A DNA stretch of 64,000 bases, taken from NCBI GenBank assembly GCA_900472675.1, contig UCJA01000005.1:1-64000 (forward strand), in the 5' to 3' direction. This stretch comes from Hyphomicrobiales bacterium. GTDB lineage: Bacteria; Pseudomonadota; Alphaproteobacteria; Rhizobiales; Rhizobiaceae. Positions within the stretch are counted from its first letter, which is position 1. Each line of letters opens with the position of its first letter. The notes under the pieces are model-generated. The model was not told where the DNA came from and ran no database searches. It saw nothing but the letters and a program-made list of their open reading frames with translations. The translations under genes and the position numbers were made by a program. Shown here piece by piece: positions 25,983 through 35,666 of this stretch.

Positions 25983-26830
25983 GCGTCGAGACCATCTCTC
26001 CCGCACCCATCGTCCGCCGGCGTCTCCTCCCACGGCGCCTGACGCTTGTGGTCGGTGCCGGCATCCTGCTGGTCTTTCTCGTCCTGGCGCTCACTGCTCC
26101 GCTGGTCGCGCCTTATGACCCCATCTACCAGAATGCCGAGGTGCGGCTGCAGCCGCCCTCGCTTGCCCACCTGTTCGGCACGGACAACTTCGGCCGCGAT
26201 ATCCTTTCCCGCGTCATCTGGGGTGCCAGGATCGATCTCCAGATCGCGGTCATCGGCGTCCTCTTCCCCTTCCTGATCGGCACCACGGTCGGCACGGTCG
26301 CGGGCTTCTTCGGCGGCGTGGTCGATGCGGCCTTCATGCGCCTCGTCGATATCATCCTGGCCTTTCCCTTTCTGGTGCTGATGCTCTCCATTATCGCGAT
26401 CCTCGGGCCCGGGCTCGGCAGCTTCTACATCGCCATGGCGCTGGTCGGCTGGGTCTCCTATGCGCGGCTCATCCGCGCCCAGATGCTGGTGCTGAAGAGC
26501 AGCGACTATGCGGTCGCCGCCGTCAGCCTCGGCTTCAGCCGCACCCGCATCATGTTCCGCCATCTCCTGCCCAACGCCATTGCCGGCTCCATCGTCTTTT
26601 CCATGTCGGATGCGACGCTGGTGCTGCTGAGCGGTGCTGCGGTCAGCTATCTCGGGCTCGGGGTCCAGCCACCGCTTGCCGAATGGGGCGTCATGGTCGC
26701 TGAGGGCCAAAGCTTCATCACCACCGGCTGGTGGATCGCAGTCTTCCCGGGCCTCTCCATCGTCACCCTCGCCTTCGGTTTCAGCCTGCTGGGCGATGCC
26801 CTGGGTGAGCTTCTGGGAGTGCACGAATGA
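25979..26830 (+). CDS. Dipeptide/oligopeptide-type ABC transporter permease (DppC-like)
   Basis: 283 residues, second permease subunit. Conserved DppC features: PLVAPYDPIYQN and HLFGTDNFGRDILSRVIWGAR after the first helix, FMRLVDIILAFPFLVL, and the EAA loop AAVSLGFSRTRIMFRHLLPN. Overlaps both neighbours by 4 nt (ATGA), so the three transporter genes are translationally coupled. Confidence 0.95.
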   Translation: MSVETISPAPIVRRRLLPRRLTLVVGAGILLVFLVLALTAPLVAPYDPIYQNAEVRLQPPSLAHLFGTDNFGRDILSRVIWGARIDLQIAVIGVLFPFLIGTTVGTVAGFFGGVVDAAFMRLVDIILAFPFLVLMLSIIAILGPGLGSFYIAMALVGWVSYARLIRAQMLVLKSSDYAVAAVSLGFSRTRIMFRHLLPNAIAGSIVFSMSDATLVLLSGAAVSYLGLGVQPPLAEWGVMVAEGQSFITTGWWIAVFPGLSIVTLAFGFSLLGDALGELLGVHE

Positions 26831-28548
26831 GCGGCACCCTGCTTTCGGTTCGCGATTTGACGCTCACGGTCCAGGGGGAGGGCGGCCCCCGCACGCTGAT
26901 CGACAACGTCGCCTTCGATCTCCGCGAGGGCGAAATCCTTGGACTTGTCGGTGAAAGCGGCTCCGGCAAGAGCCTTCTCTGCCGTTCGCTGGTCCGGCTC
27001 CTGCCGTCGTTGCTGATCCGCATGGAGAGCGGCGCGATCCACCTTCAGGGACGCGACCTGGCGACGATCAGCGATGCGGAGATGCTCAAGGTCCGCGGCG
27101 GCGAGATCGGCATGATCTTCCAGAACCCGACCAGCCACCTCGATCCTGTCATGCGCATCGGAGACCAGATCGCCGAAGGTATCCGCTATCACCAGCGGCT
27201 GGGGGCAGGCCCGGCCCGCGCCGCTGCCGTGGAGATCCTTGCCCAGGTCGGGTTTCCCGATCCGAAGCGCCAGTACGACAGCTATCCGCATGAGTTCTCC
27301 GGCGGCATGCGCCAGCGCGCCATGATCGGCGTGGCGCTCTCCTGCGACCCGAAGATCCTGATTGCCGACGAGCCGACCACAGCGCTCGACGTCACCATCC
27401 AGGCGCAGATCCTGACGCTGCTGATGGACATCCGCGACAAGCGCGGCCTGTCGATCATCCTCATCACCCACGATCTCGGCATCGTCGCCCAGACCTGCGA
27501 CCGGATCGCAGTAATGCGCGCCGGCAGGCTGCTGGAACAGGGGCCGAAGCGCCAGATCCTGTCCAATCCGAAAGATCCCTATACGATCAACCTGATCAGC
27601 AGCCATCCCTCCATGCCTGAGGGCACGGCGGCGGCGATGTTCGTTCCCGCCGAAGCGCCGGTTGCCGGCCTGCCGAGGGTAAAGCCGCTTCTGGAGATCG
27701 ACGATCTGCATGTGCGCTTCAGAACCGGCGGCAGCCTGTTCAAGGGCGGCGCCAAGACCATCAGTGCCGTCGCAGGCGTCAGCCTGCAGGTTATGCCCGG
27801 CGAAACCGTCGGCATCGTCGGGGAAAGCGGTTCGGGCAAGAGCACGCTCGCGCGCGCCATCCTTGGGCTAAACGAAATCTCCTCAGGTCATGTCTCCTTT
27901 GACGGCGTCGATCTGGCCCAGCAGCGCGGGGCGGGCCTCGCCAAGCTGCGGCGCGAAGCGGCCATGGTCTTCCAGGATCCCTACAACGCGCTCAACCCGC
28001 GGCTCACCATCGGCCAGACGCTGGCCGAGGTGCTGAAGGTGCAGGGCAAGTGTCCCCCGTCCGCCATCCGCGCCCGCGTCGAGGAACTGCTGGATCTCGT
28101 CGGCCTGGAACGGGAGTTCGCCACGCGCAAGCCGCGCAGCATGAGTGGCGGCCAGTGCCAGCGCGCCGGCATCGCCCGGGCGCTTGCGGTCGATCCGAAG
28201 CTGATCATCGCGGACGAATGCGTCGCCGCCCTCGACGTGACGATCCAGGCGCAGATCATCGCGCTGTTCCGTCAACTCACCGAGACGATGAACCTGACGC
28301 TGCTGTTCATTGCCCACGATCTCGCCATCGTACGCAACCTCTGCGAACGGGTGATCGTCATGTATCGCGGCGAAATCGTCGAGCAGGGCCGCTCCGAGGA
28401 GATCTTCGCGCGCCCGCAGCATGCCTATACCGCGGCGCTGATTGCCGCCATTCCCGACATCGACCCGGACAGGCCGCTTTTGAGCCGACCAGCACCCCGC
28501 TGCGACCTGCTCCCGATGCCGGTCCTACCTGCCGAGACAATGCCCTGA
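26827..28548 (+). CDS. Fused two-domain ABC transporter ATPase (DppD-DppF-like)
   Basis: 573 residues containing two complete nucleotide-binding domains in one chain. First: Walker [12 protein letters not shown], signature [11 protein letters not shown], Walker [14 protein letters not shown]. Second (from about 295): [13 protein letters not shown], signature [12 protein letters not shown], Walker [14 protein letters not shown], where the usual Pro-Thr after ADE is Cys-Val. Each NBD ends with the oligopeptide-family C-terminal segment. Powers the DppB/DppC-like channel. Fused ATPases of this type are common in rhizobial peptide transporters. Confidence 0.95.
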   Translation: MSGTLLSVRDLTLTVQGEGGPRTLIDNVAFDLREGEILGLVGESGSGKSLLCRSLVRLLPSLLIRMESGAIHLQGRDLATISDAEMLKVRGGEIGMIFQNPTSHLDPVMRIGDQIAEGIRYHQRLGAGPARAAAVEILAQVGFPDPKRQYDSYPHEFSGGMRQRAMIGVALSCDPKILIADEPTTALDVTIQAQILTLLMDIRDKRGLSIILITHDLGIVAQTCDRIAVMRAGRLLEQGPKRQILSNPKDPYTINLISSHPSMPEGTAAAMFVPAEAPVAGLPRVKPLLEIDDLHVRFRTGGSLFKGGAKTISAVAGVSLQVMPGETVGIVGESGSGKSTLARAILGLNEISSGHVSFDGVDLAQQRGAGLAKLRREAAMVFQDPYNALNPRLTIGQTLAEVLKVQGKCPPSAIRARVEELLDLVGLEREFATRKPRSMSGGQCQRAGIARALAVDPKLIIADECVAALDVTIQAQIIALFRQLTETMNLTLLFIAHDLAIVRNLCERVIVMYRGEIVEQGRSEEIFARPQHAYTAALIAAIPDIDPDRPLLSRPAPRCDLLPMPVLPAETMP

Positions 28549-28599
28549 CAATCAAAGCCATAACACTTCAACGCTACGACAAAAAAAGGGAACAGCACG

Positions 28600-30114
28600 A
28601 TGATCACCAAGTGGAAATCCGTCGGACTTGCCGCACTTCTCGCCGGTCTGACACTCACCGCAAGCTATGCCGAAGCCGCCGGCGTCCTCACCATCGGCCG
28701 CCGCGAGGACTCGACCACCTTCGACCCCATCAAGACGGCGCAGAACATCGACAACTGGGTCTTCTCAAACGTCTATGACGTGCTGATCCGCGTCGATAAG
28801 GCCGGCACCAAGCTGGAGCCCGGCCTTGCCGAAAGCTGGTCCACCTCGGAAGATGGCCTCACCTACGTCCTCAAGATCCGTGATGCGAAGTTTTCAGACG
28901 GCTCGCCGCTGACGGCCGAAGATGCAGCCTACAGCCTGCTGCGCGTTCGCGACGATGCCGGTTCGCTCTGGAGCGATAGCTACAAGGTTATCGATACGGC
29001 AGTCGCCACCGACCCGCGGACGCTGACCATCAAGCTCAAGAACCCCTCGGCACCCTTCCTGTCGACGCTGGCGCTGCCCAATGCCTCCGTCATCTCCAAG
29101 GCCGGCATGGAATCGCTTGGACCGGAGGCCTACGCCGAAAAGCCGATCGCCTCGGGCGCCTTCACGGTCGATGAATGGCGCCGCGGCGATCGCGTCATCC
29201 TCAATAAGAATCCCAATTTCTGGCAGGCGGAGCGGGTCAAGCTCGATGGCGTCGAATGGATCTCGGTTCCGGACGATAACACCCGCATGCTGAACGTCCA
29301 GGCCGGCCAGCTCGATGCGGCCATCTTCGTGCCCTTCTCGCGGGTCGCCGAGCTGAAGAAGGATGCCAACCTCTCCGTGCTGACCGATCCCTCGACCCGT
29401 GAGGATCATCTCCTGATCAACCACGCCCATGGTGATCTCGGCAAGAAGGAGGTGCGTATGGCGCTGGATATGGCGATCGACAAGAAGGCGATCGTCGATG
29501 CCGTGACCTTCGGGGCGGGCACCGTCGCCAACTCCTATATCCCCAAGGGCGCTCTCTATTATTATGCGGACAATCTGCAGCGCCCCTATGATCCGGAAGG
29601 CGCCAAAAAGCTGCTGGCCGACGCCGGCGTATCGAACCTGACGCTGAACTATCTCATCCGCGCCGGCGACGAGGTAGACGAGCAGACCGCGGTCCTCGTG
29701 CAGCAGCAGCTCGCCAAGGCCGGCATCACCGCCAACCTGCAGAAGGTCGATCCCAGCCAGGAATGGGACATGGTCGTTGCCGGCGAATACGACATCTCGG
29801 TCAACTACTGGACCAACGACATCCTCGACCCGGACCAGAAGACCACCTTCGTTCTGGGCCACGATTCCAACAACAACTACTCGACCAACTACAAGAACGA
29901 TGCCGTCAAGGATCTGGTCGCCAAGGCCCGGCTGGAGCTCGACCCCAAGAAGCGTGAAGCCATGTATGTCGAGCTGCAGAAGATGGCCAAGGCCGATGTG
30001 AACTGGATCGACCTCTACTACAGCCCCTACATCAATGTCTCCCGCAAGAACGTCGAGGGTTTCTACCAGAACCCGCTCGGCCGCTTCTTCCTGGAAGACA
30101 CCGTCAAGAACTGA
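28600..30114 (+). CDS. Family 5 periplasmic solute-binding protein
   Basis: 504 residues with a Sec signal peptide (KWKSVGLAALLAGLTLTASY, cleavage after AEA near 26). SBP_bac_5 features: TFDPIKTAQNIDNWVFSNVYD, LEPGLAESWSTSEDGLTYVLKI and KEVRMALDMAIDKKAIVDAV. Periplasmic receptor of the transporter encoded just upstream. The family binds peptides, opines, nickel and other small molecules; the ligand is not deducible, but the neighbouring amidase and peptidases point to a small amide or peptide. GGGA ribosome site at about -10. Followed by a strong hairpin (30139-30168). Confidence 0.95.
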   Translation: MITKWKSVGLAALLAGLTLTASYAEAAGVLTIGRREDSTTFDPIKTAQNIDNWVFSNVYDVLIRVDKAGTKLEPGLAESWSTSEDGLTYVLKIRDAKFSDGSPLTAEDAAYSLLRVRDDAGSLWSDSYKVIDTAVATDPRTLTIKLKNPSAPFLSTLALPNASVISKAGMESLGPEAYAEKPIASGAFTVDEWRRGDRVILNKNPNFWQAERVKLDGVEWISVPDDNTRMLNVQAGQLDAAIFVPFSRVAELKKDANLSVLTDPSTREDHLLINHAHGDLGKKEVRMALDMAIDKKAIVDAVTFGAGTVANSYIPKGALYYYADNLQRPYDPEGAKKLLADAGVSNLTLNYLIRAGDEVDEQTAVLVQQQLAKAGITANLQKVDPSQEWDMVVAGEYDISVNYWTNDILDPDQKTTFVLGHDSNNNYSTNYKNDAVKDLVAKARLELDPKKREAMYVELQKMAKADVNWIDLYYSPYINVSRKNVEGFYQNPLGRFFLEDTVKN

Positions 30115-30138
30115 CCGGATAGCCCGGACATGACGATC

Positions 30139-30168
30139 ATGCCTCGCCGCAACCAAGCGGCGGGGCAT
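30139..30168 (+). terminator. Intercistronic hairpin after the binding-protein gene
   Basis: 12-bp stem ATGCCTCGCCGC-AACCAA-GCGGCGGGGCAT with one T-G wobble. No T-run follows, so it is more likely an mRNA-stabilising or partial-attenuation element, as often found after binding-protein genes, allowing less of the amidase downstream. Confidence 0.6.
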
Positions 30169-30191
30169 TCTGGTAACCGGAGGAGAGAACC

Positions 30192-31559
30192 ATGACGCCC
30201 GACGAGATTGCATTCATGAGCGTCACGGAGCTCGGCCGGGCCTATCGGGACGGTTCCTTGTCGCCGGTGGACGTGGTTCGATTAAGCTTGCAGCGGATGG
30301 ATGCGCTGGAGCCCGCACTCAATGCCGTGGCAGGTCGTCTCGACGAGAGCGCGCTTGCGCAGGCGCAGCAGGCAGCGGCAGAGCTGCGTGTCGGCATCGA
30401 TCGTGGACCCCTGCATGGCATCCCGGTCGCCATCAAGGACCTGATCGAGGTCAAGGGCGCACCGACCGGCTTCGGCAGCAAGGTGCGGCCGCCGGCCATC
30501 GCCACTGAGGACGCAGTCCTCGTGCAGAACCTGCGTGAAGCGGGCGCCATCATTCTTTGCAAGGCAAACCTGCTGGAATATGCCTATGGCATCGCCCATC
30601 CGGATGTGGGCCAGACCAACAACCCCCACGATGTCGGCCGCACCTCCGGCGGCTCGAGCGGCGGCTCCGCGGCGCTGGTTGCGGCGGGCATCGTACCGCT
30701 CGCCGTCGGTACGGACACGGGCGGCTCGATCCGCATCCCCGCCTCCTACTGCGGCGTCGTCGGCCTGAAACCCACCTTCGGACTGGTCTCGCTGGAAGGC
30801 GTCTTTCCGCTCTCCTGGAGCCTCGACCATGCGGGGCCGCTGGCGCGCAGCGTCGAGGATGCAGCGCTGCTTTTGGCCGGGATGACGGGAGCACACACAG
30901 CTTTGCCGCAAGGCTCGCTAGCCGGTCTGCGGATCGGTGCTGTGAGCTTCCAGTGCGAAAGCCCCGAGCTGACGGACGCCGTTGCCGCCAATCTCGCCCG
31001 ATCGCTGGAGCGGCTCGCACAGGCGGGAGCGACGATCACGCGGGTCGAGATCCCCGAGCTTGCGCTCGCCAATGCGCAGCTGCGTCGCATCATCCTGCCG
31101 GAAGCCTCCGTCATCCATTCGCAGCTTCATGCGGAAAACCCGGCCGGCTATGCGCCGCGCACCCGCGCGCAGGTCGAGGCCGGCTTTAACGCGAATGCCG
31201 TCGACTATATCCGCGCCAGGAATTTTCAGCTCAGCCTGCGCGGGGCCGTCGAGGCAGCCTTCGCGGAGGTCGATGTGCTGCTGGGCCCGAGCGTGCCTTT
31301 TCCGGCGCCGGTCGAAGATCCGGAATTCACGGAGGATGGCGAGGAGGGCGAGATGCTGTCGAGCGGTTTTGCCAACATGACCGGGCAGCCGTCGCTCAGC
31401 CTGCCGTCCGGCATGGATGGCCACTTGCCTCTGGGGCTGCAACTGACCGGGCCGATGGGTAGAGACGACGCACTCCTGCAGGCCGCCCGTGCCATCGAGG
31501 CGGTTCTGGATGAGGCCGTCCGTCCCGTCTTTCCTGCCGGGATTGAAGCGGCAGGGTAA
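30192..31559 (+). CDS. Amidase signature family hydrolase
   Basis: 455 residues with the full Ser-cisSer-Lys triad of amidase signature enzymes: Lys82 in [11 protein letters not shown], cis-Ser about 155-156 in [18 protein letters not shown] and nucleophile Ser179 in [13 protein letters not shown]. Hydrolyses a linear amide; family members include GatA, indoleacetamide hydrolase and 6-aminohexanoate amidase, and the substrate cannot be told apart here. No gatB/gatC nearby, so it is not the tRNA amidotransferase. ATG at 30192 follows GGAGGAGAG. Last gene of the pip-transporter operon, cytosolic, positioned to cleave an imported amide. Confidence 0.93.
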   Translation: MTPDEIAFMSVTELGRAYRDGSLSPVDVVRLSLQRMDALEPALNAVAGRLDESALAQAQQAAAELRVGIDRGPLHGIPVAIKDLIEVKGAPTGFGSKVRPPAIATEDAVLVQNLREAGAIILCKANLLEYAYGIAHPDVGQTNNPHDVGRTSGGSSGGSAALVAAGIVPLAVGTDTGGSIRIPASYCGVVGLKPTFGLVSLEGVFPLSWSLDHAGPLARSVEDAALLLAGMTGAHTALPQGSLAGLRIGAVSFQCESPELTDAVAANLARSLERLAQAGATITRVEIPELALANAQLRRIILPEASVIHSQLHAENPAGYAPRTRAQVEAGFNANAVDYIRARNFQLSLRGAVEAAFAEVDVLLGPSVPFPAPVEDPEFTEDGEEGEMLSSGFANMTGQPSLSLPSGMDGHLPLGLQLTGPMGRDDALLQAARAIEAVLDEAVRPVFPAGIEAAG

Positions 31560-31657
31560 TCGGCTGGCGGCGTTACGATGGTACCGTGCCGTCAGGAGCG
31601 AATATTTTTCATTCGACACCCCTAAATTGATAAATTCCAGTATTTCCCGTTAGGGTT

Positions 31658-31667
31658 TGGTTAACCA
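31658..31667. promoter_or_regulatory. Palindrome in the flagellin upstream region
   Basis: A perfect 10-bp palindrome TGGTTAACCA lies 134 nt before the flagellin start, in an AT-rich stretch (31600-31665) that stands out from the surrounding GC. It may belong to the flagellin promoter. The TTAACCA half resembles a CtrA half-site but a second half at the right spacing is absent. Confidence 0.3.
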
Positions 31668-31801
31668 CCGGCGGCAAAAATGGCATTTACTCGACCCGCC
31701 CGTTTCTACGCCCGCCCGTCTTTTCACCCGTCTCATTTTTGTCCCGCTCGCCCCCGAGCCTTACGTCCGCAAGCCATACCGCTGCGGCCATCGAGAGTAT
31801 G

Positions 31802-33511
31802 ATGACCAGCATACTGACCAATATTGCCAGCATGGCCGCCCTGCAGACCCTGCGTTCCGTCGGCACCTCCCTTGCAAAGACACAGGACGAAGTGAGCTCC
31901 GGTCTGCGCGTCGGCAGGGCTGCCGACGGTGTCGCCTACTGGTCCATCTCCACCACCATGCGTTCGGACAACAAGGCGATCGGCAGCGCTCGCGACGCCA
32001 TGCAGGTGGGCGCGGCGAAGACGGACGTCGGCTACGCCGCCACCACGGCGATTATCGATGTCCTGAACGAGTTCAAGGCAAAGCTGGTCACGGCCAAGGA
32101 GAGCAGCTCCGATCCGGCCAAGATCCAGCAGGAACTGAGCGACCTCAACGGTCAGGCAGAGGCGGTGGTGAAGTCCGCCAGCTTCGCCGGCATCAACTGG
32201 CTGAAGACGTCGGCGCCGCAGCACATCAACGACACCAACGACCTCAACGATACGGTCGTCTCCGGCTTCGTGCGCGCCTCCAACGGCAGCGTCAGCGTCT
32301 CGACCATCCAGGTCGACCTGCGCACCACGAGCATGCTCAATACGGGCGGCGGCGGCATTCTGCAGAAGGACGATCCGGATTACTACATGCCGGTGAGGGG
32401 CCCTTCCCTAGATACCTTCCGCCACAATGGCCACGAGGATCATGGCTTCAAGGGCCCGGTCACCTTCGACGCGACCTCGTCGGTCACCTTCGACCTGACA
32501 GTCGATGCCAGCGATATGGACGCGGGCGACACCTATGCGGGCGTCACGGTGGACAAATCGGTGGTCGATGCGGCGCTCGGAACCACGGACGGCGTCATCA
32601 AAGATGTGGCGGCCTTGCGCCAGGTTCTCCAGCAGGCGTTTGATAACGCAGGCGCCGGCAGTGCCGCCAATGTCTACGGCACCTGGTCGACCGCTGCCTC
32701 GTCCGCCACCCGCTACGAAATCCAGTCGCTGGACACCTCGTCCCATGCGGGTTCGAGTATCTCTTTGTCCAACATTGCGTCCACGCTGGATCCGTTGATC
32801 TCCGAGCGGCTGCTGGGCCTCGACACCACGCCGGGGCTCAATCACGACAACCTGCTTCCGCATGCCACCATGAGCTTCACGCAGCCTTTCAAGGTCATGG
32901 TGGATGCCACGATTTCCTTCGATCTCTCGGTAGCAGGTGCTGCGCAGACAACCTATGTCATCGACCGCGCGGCGGTGGATGCGGCGCTTGGAACCAGCGA
33001 CGGCATGATCAACAATGCGACCGATCTGGCAACAGTCGTGGAGTACACGGCTTCCGGTTCCGGCATGCAGGCCGATGTGAGCGGCAACAGCATCACCTTC
33101 AGGGCGGATCAGTCCGTCTATCCGGGCTACGGCACGAAGGCGGTGGAGTTCAACATGAGCAGCCTGAGGCCGAACCCGCCGTTCGCACTGCGGTTCGATC
33201 TGGCGGAGATCGACATCACGTCGAACGCCTTCACCGTTGATGAGTATCTCGATGGCGTCGAGCATATGCTCGGCCAGGCAACCACCAGTGCGGCCACCAT
33301 GGGGTCGATCCAGCAGGCGCTCGATCTTGAGGAAGAGTATGCCGGTAAGCTCAGCGATTCCCTCGACAGCGGCATTAGCCGGCTGGTGGACGCTGATATG
33401 GAAAACGCGTCTGCGAGGCTCGCTGCCCTGCAGACGCAGCAGCAGCTGGCAGTGCAGGCGCTGCAGATCGCCAATACGAGCAGCAGCAGCCTCATGACGC
33501 TGTTCCAGTAG
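31802..33511 (+). CDS. Flagellin with enlarged, duplicated central region
   Basis: 569 residues, clearly longer than the 320-430 usual for rhizobial flagellins. The N-terminal D0/D1 region (MTSILTNIASMAALQTLRSV, SSGLRVGRAADGVAYWSIST, MRSDNKAIGSARDAMQVG) and the C-terminal D0 region (ALQTQQQLAVQALQIANTSS, LMTLFQ) are canonical, so it should assemble in a filament. The middle contains two related modules: about 222-282 (VVDAALGTTDGVIKD) and about 367-416 (AVDAALGTSDGMINN). The two are still alike at DNA level. Start ATG at 31802 matches family; ATG at 31799 is also possible. Orphan location, no other flagellar gene in the window. Confidence 0.93.
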   Translation: MTSILTNIASMAALQTLRSVGTSLAKTQDEVSSGLRVGRAADGVAYWSISTTMRSDNKAIGSARDAMQVGAAKTDVGYAATTAIIDVLNEFKAKLVTAKESSSDPAKIQQELSDLNGQAEAVVKSASFAGINWLKTSAPQHINDTNDLNDTVVSGFVRASNGSVSVSTIQVDLRTTSMLNTGGGGILQKDDPDYYMPVRGPSLDTFRHNGHEDHGFKGPVTFDATSSVTFDLTVDASDMDAGDTYAGVTVDKSVVDAALGTTDGVIKDVAALRQVLQQAFDNAGAGSAANVYGTWSTAASSATRYEIQSLDTSSHAGSSISLSNIASTLDPLISERLLGLDTTPGLNHDNLLPHATMSFTQPFKVMVDATISFDLSVAGAAQTTYVIDRAAVDAALGTSDGMINNATDLATVVEYTASGSGMQADVSGNSITFRADQSVYPGYGTKAVEFNMSSLRPNPPFALRFDLAEIDITSNAFTVDEYLDGVEHMLGQATTSAATMGSIQQALDLEEEYAGKLSDSLDSGISRLVDADMENASARLAALQTQQQLAVQALQIANTSSSSLMTLFQ

Positions 33512-33580
33512 GAATTTAGCGTCGATTCACCCAAGCCAGCCGCGCCGTCATGCGGACCGCGGCGGCTCTGGGTAAGCCGA

Positions 33581-33910
33581 TTACTTGTGCTTCAGCAGCC
33601 ACATCTTGCCGGCCATGGTGATGCCATGGGCGGATTCTTCCGGCGCGACGTCCTCGTTCAGGGCCTTCAGCAGGCCGTGGTTACGAAGCTCGGTCACGGT
33701 GGTCGTGGTCAAAAACTTGACCTTCAGCGGGCGCTCCTTGAAGCGGTCCGTGCGTGCGTAGGTGATGACCGCATTGAGATGGGTCCACCGCTTGGCTTCC
33801 TGCGGATACAGGTCGCCGTCCTTGGCGAGCTTAAGGCCCCGGATCTGGGTTGGCGTCAGGGGCATCGACATCGTCGCCGGGTCGGTGGCGGTCCTTGCAG
33901 TCATGTTCAC
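33581..33910 (-). CDS. Small conserved hypothetical protein
   Basis: 109 residues, soluble, no motif I can name. Middle part IRGLKLAKDGDLYPQEAKRW looks folded and basic; the first 18 residues are probably flexible. A GTG at 33910 with AAGGA 8 nt upstream is preferred over the ATG at 33904, which would sit 14 nt from the site. Stands alone between the flagellin and desaturase genes. Confidence 0.6.
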   Translation of the reverse strand: MNMTARTATDPATMSMPLTPTQIRGLKLAKDGDLYPQEAKRWTHLNAVITYARTDRFKERPLKVKFLTTTTVTELRNHGLLKALNEDVAPEESAHGITMAGKMWLLKHK

Positions 33911-33984
33911 TTTGTTTGTCCTTGGATAAGCAGGGTTCGTCCTGCGAAAGTCGGGGCCGGCAATCGGATACTGCCGGCACGTGG

Positions 33985-35025
33985 TTAGCGGAGGGCGCCT
34001 GTTCGTCTGGCGTCGCGGAAGGAAACAAGCCGGCAGGCCTGTTCATCCCACAGAACCAGTCTGACGCAACGAAGGCTGTCCATCAATGTGATACGGCCAA
34101 TGCCTGCCAGTTCCGGATGGTCGCGCAAAACCTCCGGCAGTCTGTAGTAGGGGATCCGGCTTGCCAGGTGGTGCACGTGATGGATACCGATATTGCCGGT
34201 CAGCCAACGCAGCACCAGAGGCAGGTCGTAGTGGGAGGCACCGTGAAGTGCCGCCTCCGGAAATTCCCATTCCTCGTCTTTCGACCAGTGGGTGTCTTCG
34301 AATTGATGCTGCACGTAGAACAGCCAGACACCGGCAGCGGCGGCCAGCAGAACGACGGGCAGATGCACGAGCAGGAACGGGACGATCCCGACAGCCCAGA
34401 TCAGAAGGGCAGCCATCACCACGACCGCAAGATTGGTCGCCATGGTGGAAACCCAGGGCAGGGCGCCGGACTTCATCATGCCGAACGGCAGGCGGTGCTT
34501 GATCAGGAACAGCCAAGCCGGACCAACGCCGAACATAATCAGCGGATGCCGGTACAGCCGGTAGCCGAGGCGACCGCGCCAGGACAGCGCCGCATATTCA
34601 GCGATCGTCAGCGTCGTAATGTCGCCGACGCCGCGTTCGTCGAGATTGCCGGCGGAAGCATGGTGTTCGGCATGCGCCCGACGCCAGTAGTCGTAAGGCG
34701 TCAGGGTCAGCACGCCGAGGCTGCGTCCCGTCCAGGTGTCGAGACGACGCTGGGCGAAGAAAGAGCCATGGCCACAATCGTGCTGGATCATGAACAGCCG
34801 CAGCAAGAAGGCTGCGGCAGGCAGAATCAGGATGATACCAGGCCAGAAACCCTGTGCGGCTGAGATGGAAGCGCCGGCCCAGAAGGCAGCGAAAGGGATC
34901 AGCGTCACGAGAAGCTCGAACACGCTGCGGCCCTGACGCGGCTGCCGGTATTTCGCAAGTATCTTGAGCCAGGCACCGGCGGTGTCGTTGTAGGGCGGCT
35001 CAAGGGCTTGGGCATGCGCAGTCAT
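33985..35025 (-). CDS. Membrane fatty acid desaturase
   Basis: 346 residues of the acyl-lipid/acyl-CoA desaturase superfamily. Three histidine clusters bind the di-iron centre: HDCGHGS (about 91-97), HAEHHA (about 127-132) and HHVHH (about 277-281). Four to six hydrophobic helices. Length and boxes fit plant/bacterial omega-type desaturases more than stearoyl-CoA types. ATG at 35025 is taken as start: the upstream 21 codons are not conserved. The acyl chain and position attacked are unknown. May cooperate with the membrane-lipid enzyme encoded by cfa, but they are 23 kb apart. Confidence 0.93.
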   Translation of the reverse strand: MTAHAQALEPPYNDTAGAWLKILAKYRQPRQGRSVFELLVTLIPFAAFWAGASISAAQGFWPGIILILPAAAFLLRLFMIQHDCGHGSFFAQRRLDTWTGRSLGVLTLTPYDYWRRAHAEHHASAGNLDERGVGDITTLTIAEYAALSWRGRLGYRLYRHPLIMFGVGPAWLFLIKHRLPFGMMKSGALPWVSTMATNLAVVVMAALLIWAVGIVPFLLVHLPVVLLAAAAGVWLFYVQHQFEDTHWSKDEEWEFPEAALHGASHYDLPLVLRWLTGNIGIHHVHHLASRIPYYRLPEVLRDHPELAGIGRITLMDSLRCVRLVLWDEQACRLVSFRDARRTGALR

Positions 35026-35102
35026 GGATATCGATCCCTTTCCGGCCGCAATGTGAGCGGCACCGAAGCGGGCTAATCCGCGCTCCAAACTAACTTCAGG
35101 CT

Positions 35103-35483
35103 TCAGCCCTGACGCGCCTTGCGGGCGGCATAGCGGCGATCGCGTTCAGCCTTGCGGGCGGCTTCATCGGCCACCACGCGCGACACGCGATCGTTGATTT
35201 CAGCCTGTCGGGCTTCTGCCTCGGCCTTGTCCTGCTCTTCAGCGGCGGCGGCGGCTTCTGCGGCTTCCCGCATTTCGCGCTCGGCTTCGGCAGTCTTCAG
35301 CGCTTCGCGCTCGGCACGGCGTGCCTCACGAGCTGCTGCGACGGCCTCGCGGGCAGCCAGGCGTTCCTGCATCTCAGGATCCGTGGCTTTAGGCGCGGAG
35401 GCAAAGCGTTTCAAAAGCTCCCGCTTGGCAGCGTCCGCGGTCTTGCGTCGCTCGGCAAAGCTATTGTCGTCTGGGTGTCTCAA
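35103..35483 (-). CDS. DUF6481 family protein
   Basis: 126 residues, strikingly charged and Ala-rich: from about 35 to the end it is an unbroken Ala/Glu/Arg/Lys heptad-like helix (REAVAAAREARRAEREALKT and similar), ending ARKAERDRRYAARKARQG. The start MRHPDDNSFAERRKTADAAK is the recognisable family segment. Probably a long coiled coil. Function unknown. It lies 77 nt ahead of the desaturase in the same orientation. Confidence 0.8.
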   Translation of the reverse strand: MRHPDDNSFAERRKTADAAKRELLKRFASAPKATDPEMQERLAAREAVAAAREARRAEREALKTAEAEREMREAAEAAAAAEEQDKAEAEARQAEINDRVSRVVADEAARKAERDRRYAARKARQG

Positions 35484-35583
35484 ATTTTGGTCCTCATCCG
35501 ATTTCGGGCGTCGCTTCAGGAGGCGATCTAGGCCTCACCGGACGCCTCGGAGATGGCGGTGGGGCTATATGCCCAAATGGAAA

Positions 35584-35607
35584 AAGGCCAGACATCCGCC
35601 TGGCCTT
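35584..35607 (-). terminator. Rho-independent terminator of the second cold shock gene
   Basis: 8-bp perfect stem AAGGCCAG-(8 nt)-CTGGCCTT; on the minus strand it runs into a TTTTT tract. It lies 60 nt after the csp stop. Confidence 0.85.
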
Positions 35608-35666
35608 CGAAATGCTTTTGCCGCGCCATGCCAGTACGTCCGTGGCTATGGGCAGGCTGAAAAGCT

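Noticed and set aside
30192-31559. GatA subunit of Glu-tRNA amidotransferase
   Set aside because: No gatB or gatC adjacent, and the context is a transporter-peptidase operon; a catabolic amidase fits better.
31658-31667. CtrA site upstream of the flagellin gene
   Set aside because: Only one TTAACC half is seen; the second TTAA at 7-nt spacing is missing.
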